Positions 30,786 through 41,689 of a DNA stretch of 64,000 nucleotides are shown here, piece after piece; position 1 is the stretch's first letter; each line of letters opens with the position of its first letter. Origin of the DNA: Saccopteryx bilineata. Lineage: Eukaryota; Chordata; Mammalia; Chiroptera; Emballonuridae. The stretch lies in assembly GCF_036850765.1 (NCBI RefSeq), contig NC_089493.1, positions 130,392,239 through 130,456,238 of the forward strand, given 5' to 3'. The translations under genes were made by a program, and so were the position numbers. A model generated the notes under the pieces. It ran no database searches. It saw only the letters and a program-made list of their open reading frames with translations, and was not told the origin of the DNA.

Positions 30786-33700
30786 TAGAGCCCAAACTGG
30801 TGGAAAACTCCATTGATGCATCCTAGTGGCACATATAGAGGCCCGACAAGCAACAAACAAACATTGCCAGACTGTCCATACAAGGCTCAGCCTGGGGAGT
30901 TTCAGGCCCAGTGGTCACCCAGGAGTCACTGCCCCAGCTGGCTCCCCATGGTTGGAGTTGACCTGAGCTTCTCACGCACACCTGGCCAATATTTAACTCA
31001 CTCAGCTAGTCTAGGGCTCCTCTCTGGCCAGAGCCAATGTAGGAGGAATTGGACATGGAGACTTTGCTCCCTCTTCCTCCTCACCAATCCTGCCCCAGGG
31101 CAGGCTGAAGATAGGTAAGGACAGTTCTGTCCTGTCCATTCCTCAGCAGGTCCTGGACATACACCACCCCAGGCTGTTCTCATAGCAGCCCTAGGAGATG
31201 GGCACCATTACACCCCTTTACAGATAAGGGACTCAAGGCTTAGAAAGCTTGGTCTGGGCATCAGTGGGGGAGGTTTAGGGCTGTGTCCCCACCACTTGTG
31301 CAGAGCCCCTCCTCACACCCTGCCTGACTCCCCCCGCCGGGACAGCCTGGTGAAAACAGGGCAGCTTGAAAGTGCAGCACAATCAATGAGCCATGTGGAG
31401 ACTTGGGAAGAACACTTGGCTAGAGGATTAGGAGCCCTGAGCTCAAGTTCTAGGTGTGGGTGACATTGGCCAAATCCCTACCACCCCACCCCACCCTTGT
31501 CCTGGGCCTCAGACACCCTCCCTCATCTTCAGCCACCTCTGAGGTCTTCTCCAGTATCATAAACCGAAGGATCAGGCCACAAACAATGACCCAACCTCGG
31601 ACAGCCTCACCTAAGGCTATGGGCAAAATCCCAGGAGGGTCTGGCAAACTTTGAGGAATGGTGCAGAGGGGTAGAATAAATTTGGTGAACTGAGATGATG
31701 GAAAAAGCCCTGGGCTGGGAATCCCACCTCTGCCTCACAGGAAACATAAAATGACTTCTCTAAGTGTCCCAGCATGTCTAGTGTAAATCCTTTAAACTCC
31801 AGTGTCCACTATCACACATTATAGAATGTAGTTTAGATTGTTGAGAAAGGCGTTTGATTGGCTCAAGCCATCTTCTCAGCCAGGCCACAGAAGTCAAAGA
31901 TCACACATTAGTCAATGATCAAATCCCTTGGAGCTGTGCCCACCACTGGTCCAAATAGTCACAGCACACTGGTGACTTTGGTAGGTGAGCCTTACACACC
32001 AGGCCCAGGAGAGAATGGCACAAGGAAACCAGCAGAGCCACACGAGAGCCTCTAGTCATCATTTTTTCATTCTTACCCACCCCTCCTCACACACACACCC
32101 CCACTGCAAAACAACCTTGCCCTTGCCCTCAGTCCTCCCTGATCCTCTAACACTGAGTATCCTGACACATCAGAGAAAGACACACCATTGTTCTTACTCC
32201 CAACCAGCTCAACCCTTCACTGAAGGGGGCCATGACGCTGAACCAGGAGGTCTTGCCTGGTTCCTTTGCCCCTCAGGATCCTCTGGGTCCTAGGCAAATG
32301 TACCCAGCCACTGAGGACCCTCCAGATCTTCCTGGACAAGTGTCAATCTTAACTTGCTCCCCAATGAAGAATTTCCAACTGACAATGAAATCTGAGGAAG
32401 GAACACACTGTCTTAAAGGAGGGTGGTGAGTACACCATCCAAAGGGGAAGTCAAGCAGAAGCTGGATTTTCCCAGTCCAAAGCTTATGTGGTTAAACAAG
32501 TCAGTTCATGAGTCTGCTCACCACCATGTCCTTGTCATTGTCTTGTTCCTGAGGTGGTCACACCCTGAGCCAAACTCCCCAGCCCTCAGGGATCCCCCCT
32601 TCAAAATTAGCCTGCCAAGACCCTGCACGCAGGCTACCCCTCCACTGTGCCATAACACCAGGTCCACAGGATCCCCCTGGAGTCAGCGCTGTCATTCAAA
32701 GATGTGGTGCTCGGGGCTGGGCCTGAGGCTGTGCAAGGGAGGGGCACTTTGGGGTAAGTGCCCACTACCTCTGCTCTCCACTGAGGCCACCTGTGCTCTC
32801 CTTGCGGGCCCTGTGTGCCAGCAGATAATGCGGTGACACTTGAGACACTTCCCAAGGCCACCCCTCCATCTCTGTACCCCCTACTGCACCCTGGGACAGT
32901 AATTAATGAGTCTAAGCCCCAGCATGGCCTGGGAAAGGGAAAGGGACAGGAGATAAGGCAGGAGCTGACTCACAGAGAGAGGTCTAAGTCCCAGCTCCCC
33001 CACTAACCTCGGGCCAGGTGCACGGCCTTTCTGGGTATAGGTTCTCTCGTCTTGCCGCTGTGTGGGGTAACCCTACTCGACAGGGTTTGTGGAAAGCTTG
33101 ATGAGATTAAGTGTGTAATGTGCCAGGTGTTAGGTCAATGCCACATACACACACACACACACACCTGGGAAGGTTATCTCAGGACAGGACCAAGCCCATG
33201 ACTTGTGGCAATGGCCACTATGCCTACACCAGGCATATACATATTAGCCAGCACTCCCAGTACCCTGCACCCTCTTACCATTGGGATGTTGCCAGGGCCT
33301 GAACTCAGCCTACTTCCTCCCACTGCTCCCCCCACCCCAGAAGATGAGGGGTGTTGGAGTGCCAGAGAACAATGGGCCCCCAACCCCTTCTGGCCAATTG
33401 CGTGAGGAGCTGCCAGAGTAAACCCAACTCCCAGTGGAACAGGCCGCGGGCCCCTTGACACCCCACGCCTTTCCAAGGAGCCTGGAGACCCCTCCTTTGC
33501 TGCTCAAGGGTAGAGCCTCTCCCTCTTGTACCTTCTGTCCCTACCACTCAGTCTGGCTGCTGCACCTCCTTTTCAGAGGCATCCCTGACCTCCTCCCCAG
33601 GGGCTGGGCTGGGTTCTCCTGCAGGAGTCCAAGGCCCTGTTCTCTTTCCTCCATGTCCCCAGTGTGTGGCCTGACTAGAGCAGTCTTTACAGTGAGAGAG

Positions 33701-34676
33701 AAGGAAGGATCCAGCTTGGGGCTCAGCCAGAATCCCTACACTGTGGACAGGGATAAGGCCAAGACCCTAGAAATCCCTCCAGAGCTTACTGCTGGGGGCC
33801 AAAGCTGCTGTCCCTGGAAAGTCCTTCCTGCACTCAGGGTTTCATGTGTGTGGCGGCAACTTCGTCTGGACCCCTACCTTCCCCCCACACACACCCCTTC
33901 TACACTCATAGTCACCCTCACTCTCGGGGTCCCATGACTCCACCATCAGACTGGGGGCCCTCTGAGGTGGGGATGGGGAAGGTGGCAGGGGTAAGCTGCT
34001 CATCCATGTGTGCTTGTCCACGCCCAACTTGGAAGGTCCAAACCAGGTGGGCTGCTGACCAGAGGCTCTGGGCATCAGCCATCCCACCCAGAACAAGGGT
34101 GTAGTGGGGCCGACAGCCAGCCCCCCTAGCCTGGCCCTGAGCACCAGCTTGTCTGATATGCGGGTAGACGCTGAGTTCTGCCCACTCATTTTCCACACCA
34201 CAGCCCTCGAAGCTCTGGGCAGGGTCTCTGTTCCCCCAGCCACAGAGGGAAGTGGTGTCACCAGGTCCAGGATTCCAGGTTCTCAGGTGTGAGCAAGTCT
34301 GAACAGAAACATGCCTCACAAATCTGCTGGATTAGCCTTCCCAGATCCACCCCACCTCCTACCTTGGGCCTGAGATTCCCTGACTCTCAGGACAAGGATT
34401 CTCAGGCACACAGTTGAGCAGCTCCCTTGATCCTAAGGGCTTAGGATATGGCAGGCACACCTGCAAACACCCACCTGGCTGCAAGCACACACATACCTGG
34501 CTGGTGTGCTGATCTACCCAAACATAGCACCTGGAAAACTCATGCAAATGTGTACACTTCAGCACTCCAGGCCAGTGCTTGCCCACATGCATGCACCCAG
34601 GAGTGGATGTCACCATATCTGCAGCCTCACATATGCACCCAGGACACCCTGTTTTGTTTTGTTTTTTTTAATTTCC
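30786..34676. other. long unique stretch with ancient MIR relics
   Basis: This 3.9 kb has no young SINE. MIR-like word sets occur at about 31170-31260, 31400-31530 and 32930-33140, and a short (CA)n at 33147-33163. No ORF shows a recognisable domain. In the expected CYP1A2-CSK order this is intergenic and could hold regulatory elements. Confidence 0.5.
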
Positions 34677-35005
34677 AGCCTGACCAGGCAGCGGCACAGT
34701 GGATAGAGCGTCACACTGGGACACGAAGAACCCAGGTTCGAGACCCCAAAGTTGCCAGCTTGAGCGTGGGCTCATCTGGTTTGAGCAAGGTTCACCAGCT
34801 TGAGTCCAAGGTCACTGGCTTGAGCAAGGGGTCACTCAGTCTGCTGTAGCACCTCCCCCCGCCCAGTCAAGGCACAGATGAGGAAGCAATCAATGAACAA
34901 CTAAGGCGCCGCAACAAAGATTGATGCTTCTCATCTCTCTCCCTTCCTGTCTATCTGTCACTATCTGTCCCTCTCTCTGTCTCCATCACAAAAAAATAAA
35001 TAATA
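34677..35005 (+). mobile_element. SINE type B
   Basis: A plus copy with head GCCTGACCAGGCAGCGGCAC and a C-rich 'CACCTCCCCCCGCCC' variation near the middle. Confidence 0.95.
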
Positions 35006-35032
35006 ATAATTTTTAAAAATTAAAAAAAAATT

Positions 35033-35432
35033 TTCCCATTGATTTGAGAAAGAGGGAGCAAACAAGAGGGAGAGAGAAAAGAAGCATCAACTCATTGTTC
35101 CACTTACCGTATTTTTCACTCCATAAGACGCACCTGACCATAAGACACACAAAGGGTTTTAAGGAGGAAAATTAAAAAAAATATATTCTGAATCAAATGG
35201 TGTGTTAAAATATTTAATAAAATACCATATTTTTTGCTCCATAAGATGCACAGGCATTTTCCCCTCCAATTTTGGGGGGGAAAAGTGCATCTTATGAAGT
35301 GAAAAATACAGTTGTTGTTCCATTTAGTTGTGCATTCACTGATTGCTTCTCCTACATGCCCTAACTGGGGATTAAACCGATGACCTTGGCATACTGGAAT
35401 GACACTCTATCCATTGAATCACCCAGCCTGGG
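35033..35432 (-). mobile_element. SINE type F, minus, split by a DNA element
   Basis: The left part (35033-35105) and right part (35313-35432) together form one minus copy ending in a tRNA-like head complement. The words TTGTTCCACTTA and TTGTTCCATTTA bracket the inserted element. Confidence 0.8.
35106..35312. mobile_element. MITE-like DNA element with ~28-bp inverted termini
   Basis: The left end ACCGTATTTTTCACTCCATA (continuing AGACGCAC) is matched in reverse complement by the right end (ACTGTATTTTTCACTTCATA, continuing AGATGCAC). A third, direct copy of the left end starts at 35225. An internal palindrome-like segment (CATTTTCCCCTCC / GGGGGGGAAAA) lies at about 35256-35284. There is no coding capacity. 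Superfamily (hAT or other) cannot be assigned from the termini alone. Confidence 0.75.
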
Positions 35433-35752
35433 CCTCACTCCTACCCCCACTCCCCACCAACTTTACTGGTACCATCCCAGGAACAACATCATTTTGTGGC
35501 CCCCACACCACCTCCACTTTGGAAATTCAGAGGACACTGTGGGTGCAAAAGGTCTGTGGTGATGAACCTCAGGCAGGGTCCAGGGATAACAGTGGGGTCT
35601 AGTGCCATGCAGCAGGTGACAGAACAGGAAATTTTTGTTCCCAGCAATGCTACCAATTCATTCATTCATTCATTCACATAAGCTTTTATTAATCGGTAAT
35701 GTTTCAAATCAGTGGGGAAAAGATATATTGTTAAGTAAAAATGTTGAAAAAG

Positions 35753-35942
35753 TGCCTGACCTGTGGTGGCGCAGTGGGTAAAGAGTCAACCTGAAATGCT
35801 GACATCGCAGGTTTGAAACTCTAGGCTTGTCTGATCAAGGCACAAATGAGAAGCAACTACAAGCTGTTGCTTCCCACTCCTCCCCTCCCATTCTCTTTAT
35901 CTCTACTCTCTATAAAATCAATAAATAAAATCTTTTTAAAAA
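35753..35942 (+). mobile_element. SINE type C
   Basis: A plus copy with head GCCTGACCTGTGGTGGCGCA and tail AAAATCAATAAATAAA. Confidence 0.95.
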
Positions 35943-36139
35943 TAAAAAAGAGCGTACCTACTGAACCAGGGTTTGATGTCTGTGGGTAATTCAGCCCAAA
36001 ACAGATGTGACTGGTCTGACAGTTTCCTGTTCAAGTACCTGAGGGCATGGGAAGGAATTATCCATTTTCGTCTCCCTTGTGGGACTCTTTGATAGGTCAT
36101 GGGAGACAGGGAGGCCAAACAAGGATGGGCTAGCAGGTA

Positions 36140-36324
36140 AATGTTTCAGTCTTTGTAAATCATACACTGGCTCCATTGTTATTCCTCAACTCTGTAGTAG
36201 CAGCACAGAAGCCACTTAGACAATATGTAAATGTATAAGCATAACCGTATTGCAATAAAACTTTATTTACAAAAACAGGCGGTGTGCCAGACATGACCCA
36301 CAGGATGCAGTTTGCCCACCCCTG
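36140..36324 (-). mobile_element. old hAT-type nonautonomous DNA transposon fragment
   Basis: The segment contains AATAAAACTTTATTTACAAAAACAGG and ends TTTGCCCACCCCTG. This is the reverse of the mammalian CAGGGGT(C/G)GGCAAAC-type terminus. It is a diverged, mammal-wide relic. Confidence 0.6.
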
Positions 36325-36471
36325 GTTTAGAACTTTAGATCTAGTCCATCTAGACTAGATATGGTTATGGTATTCCTTCCAGGGTGAAACAGTGGTTGTG
36401 GTGATCATCAATTTAATTTTGTTTTTGGCTCAGGATCATCTGTTTCATCATAATGAGACAGCCACCACAGA

Positions 36472-36596
36472 GAAGAGTTCGAAACCCTGGGCCTGCCCAG
36501 TCAAGGCACATACGAGAAGCAGCTATTATACTATGAGTTAATAATTCCTGCTCCTCCCCTCTTTTCTCACTCTCCTCTTCTAAAATCAATAAATAG
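36472..36596 (+). mobile_element. SINE type C, 5'-truncated
   Basis: The copy starts at AAGAGTTCGAAACCCTGGGC and has a normal tail. The tRNA A box is missing. Confidence 0.8.
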
Positions 36597-36950
36597 CTGA
36601 CCAGGTGGTGGTGCAGTGGATAGAGCATCGGACTGGGACTTGGAGGACCCAGGTTCAAAACCCCGAGGTCACTGGCTTGAGTGTGGGATCATAGACATAA
36701 CCCCATGGTTGCTGGCTTGAGCCCAAGGTCGCTGGCTTGAGCAAGGGGTCACTCACTTTGCTTTAGCTTCCCCCCCCAGTCAAGGCACATATGAGAAAGC
36801 AATCAATGAATAACTAAGGAGCCGCAAAGAAGACTTGATGCTTCTCATCACTCTCCCTTCCTGTCTGTCTGTCCCTATATGTCCCTCTCTCTGATTCTCT
36901 CTCTCTGTCTCTGTCAGAACAAATAAAAATAAAATCAATAAATAAAATCT
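36596..36950 (+). mobile_element. SINE type B, variant
   Basis: A plus copy with the extra 'GGGATCATAGACATAACCCC' module also seen in other diverged B copies (for example 40039-40360). Confidence 0.9.
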
Positions 36951-36952
36951 TG

Positions 36953-37262
36953 GCCCTGGCAGGTTTGCTCAGTGGATAGAACGTTGGCCTGGCACACAGA
37001 CGTCCTGGGTTTAATCCCCAGTCAGGGCACACAGGAGAATTCTCTGCCCCTCCCTCTTCCCCTTCTCTATCTCTTCTGCTCCCGCAGCCAGTGGCTCAAT
37101 TGATTCAAGCATTGGCCCCGCATGCTGAGGACAGTTCAGTTGATTCCAGAATCAGCCCCAGACAAGGGTTGCTGGGTGGATCCTGGTAAGGGTGCATGCA
37201 GGAGTCTGTCTCTCTATCTCCCCTCTTCTCATTTAAAAAATACTTTAAATTAAAAATATCTT
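36953..37262 (+). mobile_element. SINE type D
   Basis: A full-length plus copy: head GCCCTGGCAGGTTTGCTCAG, middle CAGCCAGTGGCTCAATTGAT. Confidence 0.9.
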
Positions 37263-37284
37263 TAATTATAAAAAATGAAAAAGA

Positions 37285-37345
37285 AAAAATTGGATACCTC
37301 CTTCCCTCCTAATACCAAAATAAATTCGGATGGATCTAAACTTCT
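37285..37345 (+). mobile_element. short L1 ORF2 fragment
   Basis: The ~50 bp 'CTAATACCAAAATAAATTCG...GATCTAAAC' corresponds to the L1 ORF2 TPYTKINS-W-KDLNV stretch. It is the likely target sequence of the adjacent Helitron. Confidence 0.5.
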
Positions 37346-37448
37346 ATTGTTAGTAATCTTTATTATATGCAGCTTACATGTCTGTTTGTCACCGATAGCT
37401 TATTGGTTGCTTGCGTAACTGTACTAGCCAATGGGGTGAAGTTGCCAT

Positions 37449-37593
37449 GGCTGAACGCAAATTGAGCGGGTCAGGGGGAAGGTGAACATTTGTTTGCATT
37501 GGCAATCAGCTGCTTTTGAAACAATTTAAGGCTGAACGCAAATTGAGCGTGTCAGGGGGAAGGTGAACATTTGTTTGCATTGGCAATCATCTG
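37449..37593 (+). repeat. 81-bp-period direct repeat in Helitron leader
   Basis: GGCTGAACGCAAATTGAGCG and the following ~44 bases occur at 37449-37512 and again at 37530-37593, with about two differences. A 17-bp spacer containing TTTTGAAACAATTTAA lies between them. Confidence 0.9.
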
Positions 37594-37634
37594 TTTTACA
37601 TAAAAACTACGTCTTAACGTAATTTCTTTTAAGA

Positions 37635-38364
37635 ATGCCTCCTAGAAAATACAGCACTGAAGAGGAGAGAAAAAGGGAGCTAAAGCTGCACAAAAACGGC
37701 TTTCTCGACAAAAAGAAACCACTGAGCAGAGAAAGACAAGGCTTGCTTCAGTTGCAGAGCAAATGCGTCTTTCTCGGCAAAATGAGACTGATGAGCATAG
37801 AGAAACAAGGCTTGCCTCAGATGCAAGACAAAAAAGCCTGTCTCGACAAAATGAGTCCCTTGAACAAAGGCAGGGGAGAAATGCAAAAAAACGACAGAGT
37901 AATGCTGACCAAAATGCAAAAAAAAAAAAACAGTTTCAAACGGAGAAACTTTAATTTTTGAGCATTCCTCTGGTGACATGAATATTAAATGTGAACACTG
38001 TCAGTCCTTAAACTTCAAGTTAGAAACTAATCAATTTGACCCTGGCAAGAAAGGATTTTCTCAATGTTGCAAGTACAGAAACATTGTAGTTCCACTAATT
38101 GAGAATTATCCACCACTCTTGAATAAATTATTGACTAATCAGCATCCAAATAGCAAACAGTACATGGATAGCATTCGATCCATTAATAGTTCGTTTGCTT
38201 TTGCATCCATGGGAAACAAACCAATTGACTTGCCTGGACTAGGACTTTATTGCTTTCGACTTCATGGTCAAGTTTACCATCAAACTGGAACTTTGCATCC
38301 TTCTGATGGGAAAAGAAAGTTTGCTCAATTATATATACTTGATCCCTCAGAAGCCAATTTATAA
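37635..38364 (+). pseudogene. Helitron Rep/Hel N-terminal remnant
   Basis: The first frame starts MPPRKYSTEEERKRE at 37635. A frameshift then moves the reading to the frame with the repeats RLSRQNETDEHRETRLAS and SLSRQNESLEQRQ (37763-37880), the arginine-rich tandem motifs of vertebrate Helitron proteins. From 37978 the zinc-binding-like CEHCQSLNF...CC and the Helitron-like N domain are readable: SSFAFASMGNKPID, YCFRLHGQVYHQTGTLHP, FAQLYILDPSEAN. The frame ends with TAA at 38362-38364. The full-length protein is about 1,400-1,500 residues, so roughly the first sixth is left. At least two frame breaks are present. Confidence 0.85.
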
Positions 38365-38465
38365 TCTCTAGAACAGCGGTCATTTCGTATGACCGCCGGG
38401 CTTTCTAGTAAAGTCATAAAAGGCCAGAAGTAAACATGAAATTGATTTTTTAAAAATAATCTGAG

Positions 38466-38832
38466 GGCCCTGGCCAGTTGGCTCACTGGTAGAGCATCAG
38501 CCTGATGTGTGGATGTGTGGATATCCTGGGTTTGATTCCCGGCCAGGGCACACAGGAGAAGTGCCCATCTGCTTCTCTACCCTTCCCCCTCTCCTTTCTC
38601 TCTGTCTCTCTCTTCCCCTCCTGCAGCCAAGGCTCTATTGGAGTAAAGTTAGCCCAGGCGCTGAGGACGGCTCCATGGCCTCTGCCTCAGGCACTAGAAT
38701 GGCTCGGGATGCAATGGAGCAACACCCCAGATGGGCAGAGCATCGCCCATGCTGGGTGGATTCTGGTCTAGTGCAAGTGAGAGTCTGTCACTCTGCCTCC
38801 CTGCTTCTAACTTCAGAAAAATAAAAAAGAAT
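38466..38832 (+). mobile_element. SINE type A, older copy
   Basis: A plus copy with head GGCCCTGGCCAGTTGGCTCA. GATGTGTG is duplicated in the head. Confidence 0.9.
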
Positions 38833-38866
38833 TAAAAAAAAAATTTTTTTAAAGGGCTCTGGTTGG

Positions 38867-39245
38867 CCCTGGCCGGTTGGCTCAGCGGTAGAGCGTTGGC
38901 CTGGCGTGCGGGGGACCCGGGTTCAATTCCCGGCCAGGGCACATAGGAGAAGCACCCATTTGCTTCTCCACCCCCCCCCCTCCTTCCTCTCTGTCTCTCT
39001 CTTCCCCTCCCACAGCCAAGGCTCCATTGGAGCAAAGATGGCCCAGGCGCTGGGATGGCTCCTTGGCCTCTGCCCCAGGCGCTAGAGTAGCTCTGGTCGT
39101 GGCAGAGCGACGCCCCGGAGGGGCAAAGCATCGCCCCCTGGTGGGCAGAGCGTCGCCCCTGGTGGGCATGCTGGGTGGATCCCAGTCGGGCGCATACGGG
39201 AGTCTGTCTGACTGCCTCCCCATTTCCAGCTTCGGAAAAATGAAA
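38867..39245 (+). mobile_element. SINE type A, young copy
   Basis: A plus copy close to the family consensus: GGTTCAATTCCCGGCCAGGG and two CCCTGGTGGGC modules. It sits only 35 bp behind the previous A copy. Confidence 0.95.
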
Positions 39246-39299
39246 GAAAAAAATAAATAAACAAACAAATAAATGAAAGAACAAATGAATAAATATAAT

Positions 39300-39440
39300 C
39301 TGAAGATTTAAAAAAAAAGCCTTTCTAAATTTGACACAAGTCCAAAATCTATAAAAGTAAAGACTGCTTCTACTAAATAAAAATAGATCACTTCTGCATT
39401 TAAAGGGAGCATAAACCAATTTGGAAGACATACAGTGAAG
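39300..39440 (-). mobile_element. short old L1-like fragment
   Basis: 'TTTGACACAAGTCCAAAATC' and 'ATAAAAGTAAAGACTGCTTC' resemble an L1 ORF2 segment. It is short and diverged, and the orientation is not certain. Confidence 0.35.
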
Positions 39441-39449
39441 GTGATCTGA

Positions 39450-39850
39450 GCACCTCCCATTTCACCCCTTCAGGTTCTTTCCCCATTTTTCTGTCATAGA
39501 GGCGGACCTGTAGGAGTCTCATCCTCCTTCACTTTCTCACTGGGTTCATGGAATGGAAGCACTAACAGCAGGAGGTGGCAGATGTGTCCTCTCAGGCATT
39601 GCTCTCCACACAGCTCTCTCCCTGGAGCTCAAGCAGCTGCTCCCTCCAATGGCACCCTTTGGGCACTGCCTACCCCTCCCTCTCCCCCTAGCCCCTGTAT
39701 TAACCATCCCTGTATTAAACCTTCCTCAAACTAAACTGATTTGAGCACACCATCTGTTTCTTGCTGGGGCCCTGCATGACACACAGATAAAAGATTAATT
39801 TTATTCATATACAAATAGCGCCTTCAAAAAAAATTTGATAAAAATGAACA
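39450..39850. other. unique or LTR-like sequence
   Basis: The 3' part (39700-39780: TATTAAACCTTCCTCAAACT ... CTTGCTGGGGCCCTGCATGA) has the general look of an old ERVL-class LTR end, but the match is too weak to assign. No retroviral coding sequence is present. Confidence 0.3.
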
Positions 39851-39857
39851 AAGAATG

Positions 39858-40015
39858 CCTTGGCAGGATAGATCTGTTGGTTAGAGTAACATCCCAAAGC
39901 ACAGAGGTTGCAGGTTTAATCCCTGGACAGTGCACATACAGTAACAGATCTATGTTCCTCTCTCTCTCTCTTTCTCTCCTCTCTCTTTAAAATCAATAAA
40001 TTTAAAAAAATTTTA
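39858..40015 (+). mobile_element. short SINE type E
   Basis: A plus copy: 'CCTTGGCAGGATAGATCTGT', 'GGTTGCAGGTTTAATCCCTG', with the CT tail at 39957-39985. Confidence 0.75.
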
Positions 40016-40038
40016 GTGGACAAAGAAAATGGACTGTT

Positions 40039-40360
40039 GCCTGACTGGTGGTGGCACAGTGGATAGAGCCTTGACCTGGGACACTAAGGTCTCAGGTTCC
40101 AAACATTGTGGTCATTGGCTTGAGTGCAGGTTCACCAGCTTGAGTGTGAGATCACCGGCTTGAGTGGGGTCATAGACATGACCCCATGGTCACTGGCTTG
40201 AGCACAAAGGTCACTGTCTTGAGCAAGGGGTCACTGGCTTAGCTGGAGCCCCCCGGTCATAGCACTTATGAGGAGCAATCAATGAACAACTAAAGTGATG
40301 CAGCTAAAGGTTGATGCTTCTCATCCTTCTTGTTTCCTGTCTCTCAAAAAAAAAAAAATG
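40039..40360 (+). mobile_element. SINE type B, variant
   Basis: A plus copy with head GCCTGACTGGTGGTGGCACA and the extra CATAGACATGACCCC module. Confidence 0.9.
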
Positions 40361-40445
40361 AACTGTTAACAAAAAGAGGAAAATACAAATAAATTTTAAA
40401 ATATAAAGAGATGGTTGGCCTCACAGGCCAGGGCCTGTGGGTGTG

Positions 40446-40600
40446 TGTTTAAATTTTTATTTATTGATTTTAGAGAAGTGGGGAAAGAGAGAGCAAGAAG
40501 TATTCATATGTGCCTTGACCGGGTAAGCCTAGGGTTTCAAACCAGTGACCTTAGCTTTCCAGGTAGATGTGCTATCCACTGCGCCACCACAGGTCAGGCA
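40446..40600 (-). mobile_element. SINE type C, minus
   Basis: A minus copy ending CACTGCGCCACCACAGGTCA. Confidence 0.9.
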
Positions 40601-40736
40601 CCATTTGTGTACTAATATTATATATGCAGAGACTATCCTGCAAGGATGTATTAGAAGAAGCAAGTTTCTTTTCCAGAGAAGGTAAAGGATATCTGGGGGA
40701 CATGGCTCTGAGAGAGTTCATCCTTTTGTAACTTTT

Positions 40737-41668
40737 TTTTACAGAGACAGAGAGAGAGTCAGAGAGAAGGATAGCTAGGGACAGACAGACAGGAACGGAG
40801 AGAGATGAGAAGCATCAATCATTAGTTTTTCATTGCGACACCTTAGTTGTTCATTGATTGCTTTCTCATATGTGCCTTGACCGTGGGGCTACAGCAGACC
40901 AAGTAATCCCTTGCTCAAGCTTGACCTTGGGTCCAAGCTGGTGAGCTTTGCTCAAACCAGATGAGCCCGCGTTCAAGCTGGTGACCTCGGGGTCTCAAAC
41001 CTGGGTCCATGAACTCAGTGCCATCTCTGCTGTGCATTTTGGGACCTCTATAGGATCTGCAGAGACCAGAAGTGGAGGTTGAGTAGGGGAAGAAGTTAGC
41101 CACTCCCCTGGCTCTGCATTCCTCCCCCTGTTAGCTCAGGGACTGTGGAATGGAAAAAACCAAACCAACCAGAGGCTTCACACATGTGCAAGCATGTACA
41201 CACATGCTATGAGCACCAACCAGAGCGCAGACAACCGAGTTGTTAACTGACCACAGTCACCTTGGGCCTAGAGCCAGACCATGTCTACTTTGCCCCAGCC
41301 TTTAAAATGTATATCTCTTCAAATGCTGCCTTTTTTGTGGACAAACCTCAGTGCATGTGTGTCCTTGTGTGCCTGCAAGTTCATGTGTGCAGCCAGGCCA
41401 CCCTCCTGCCACTATCACCACCCTCAAAGCTGCAAGATCCTGTCACAGCCTGGCTGGAGGCAGACAGTTGGTAGTGCTGGGCAGGATCACCTCTTTGCCA
41501 TCCTAGGGTCTGGCTGAACTCTCTGGCCTTTGACCTGTACCCCTGGAATGCACCTGGAGTCTAGCCAGGGGCTACCTTCTCTCCAATCTACTCCCATGAG
41601 GCGTGGAAGTCCCTGGTCCTCTGCATCCCAGTCCGATGCTCTATCCATTGCACCACCGCCTGATCAGG
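40737..41668 (-). mobile_element. SINE type B, minus, with 611-bp internal insert
   Basis: The SINE ends are intact and bounded by the 15-bp duplication CCTTTTGTAACTTTT (40722-40736 and 41669-41683). The body breaks at CTGGGTCC (41001-41008) and resumes at CTGGTCCTCTGCATCCCAG (41613 on). Foreign sequence lies between. Confidence 0.9.
41009..41612. other. unidentified insert inside a SINE
   Basis: About 604 bp of non-SINE sequence bounded by an imperfect 7-8 bp repeat (CTGGGTCC / CTGGTCC). It contains 'CATGTGCAAGCATGTACACA' and 'AGTGCATGTGTGTCCTTGTG' stretches. No poly-A tail, coding frame or recognised LTR end was found. Confidence 0.6.
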
Positions 41669-41689
41669 CCTTTTGTAACTTTTGTCTTC

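Larger units (their letters stand above)
37357..38408 (+). mobile_element. internally deleted Helitron (rolling-circle transposon)
   Basis: The candidate 5' end is A|TC at 37356-37358. The 3' end has an 8-bp hairpin GCGGTCAT...ATGACCGC (376-383 and 389-396 of the 38 kb block) followed 9 bp later by CTAG|T at 38405-38409. A 3' hairpin plus CTRR end inserted between A and T is the Helitron hallmark. Between the ends lies an N-terminal Helitron coding remnant, while the Rep catalytic core and helicase are absent. The element is therefore a nonautonomous deletion derivative. Confidence in the exact 5' base is low; in the class it is high. Confidence 0.85.

Noticed and set aside
38860..38945. tRNA-like A and B boxes (GGTTCAATTCCCGG) at many sites
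   Set aside because: They are SINE heads followed by the SINE body and tail, not free-standing tRNA genes. No cloverleaf with an acceptor stem and mature 3' end was found.
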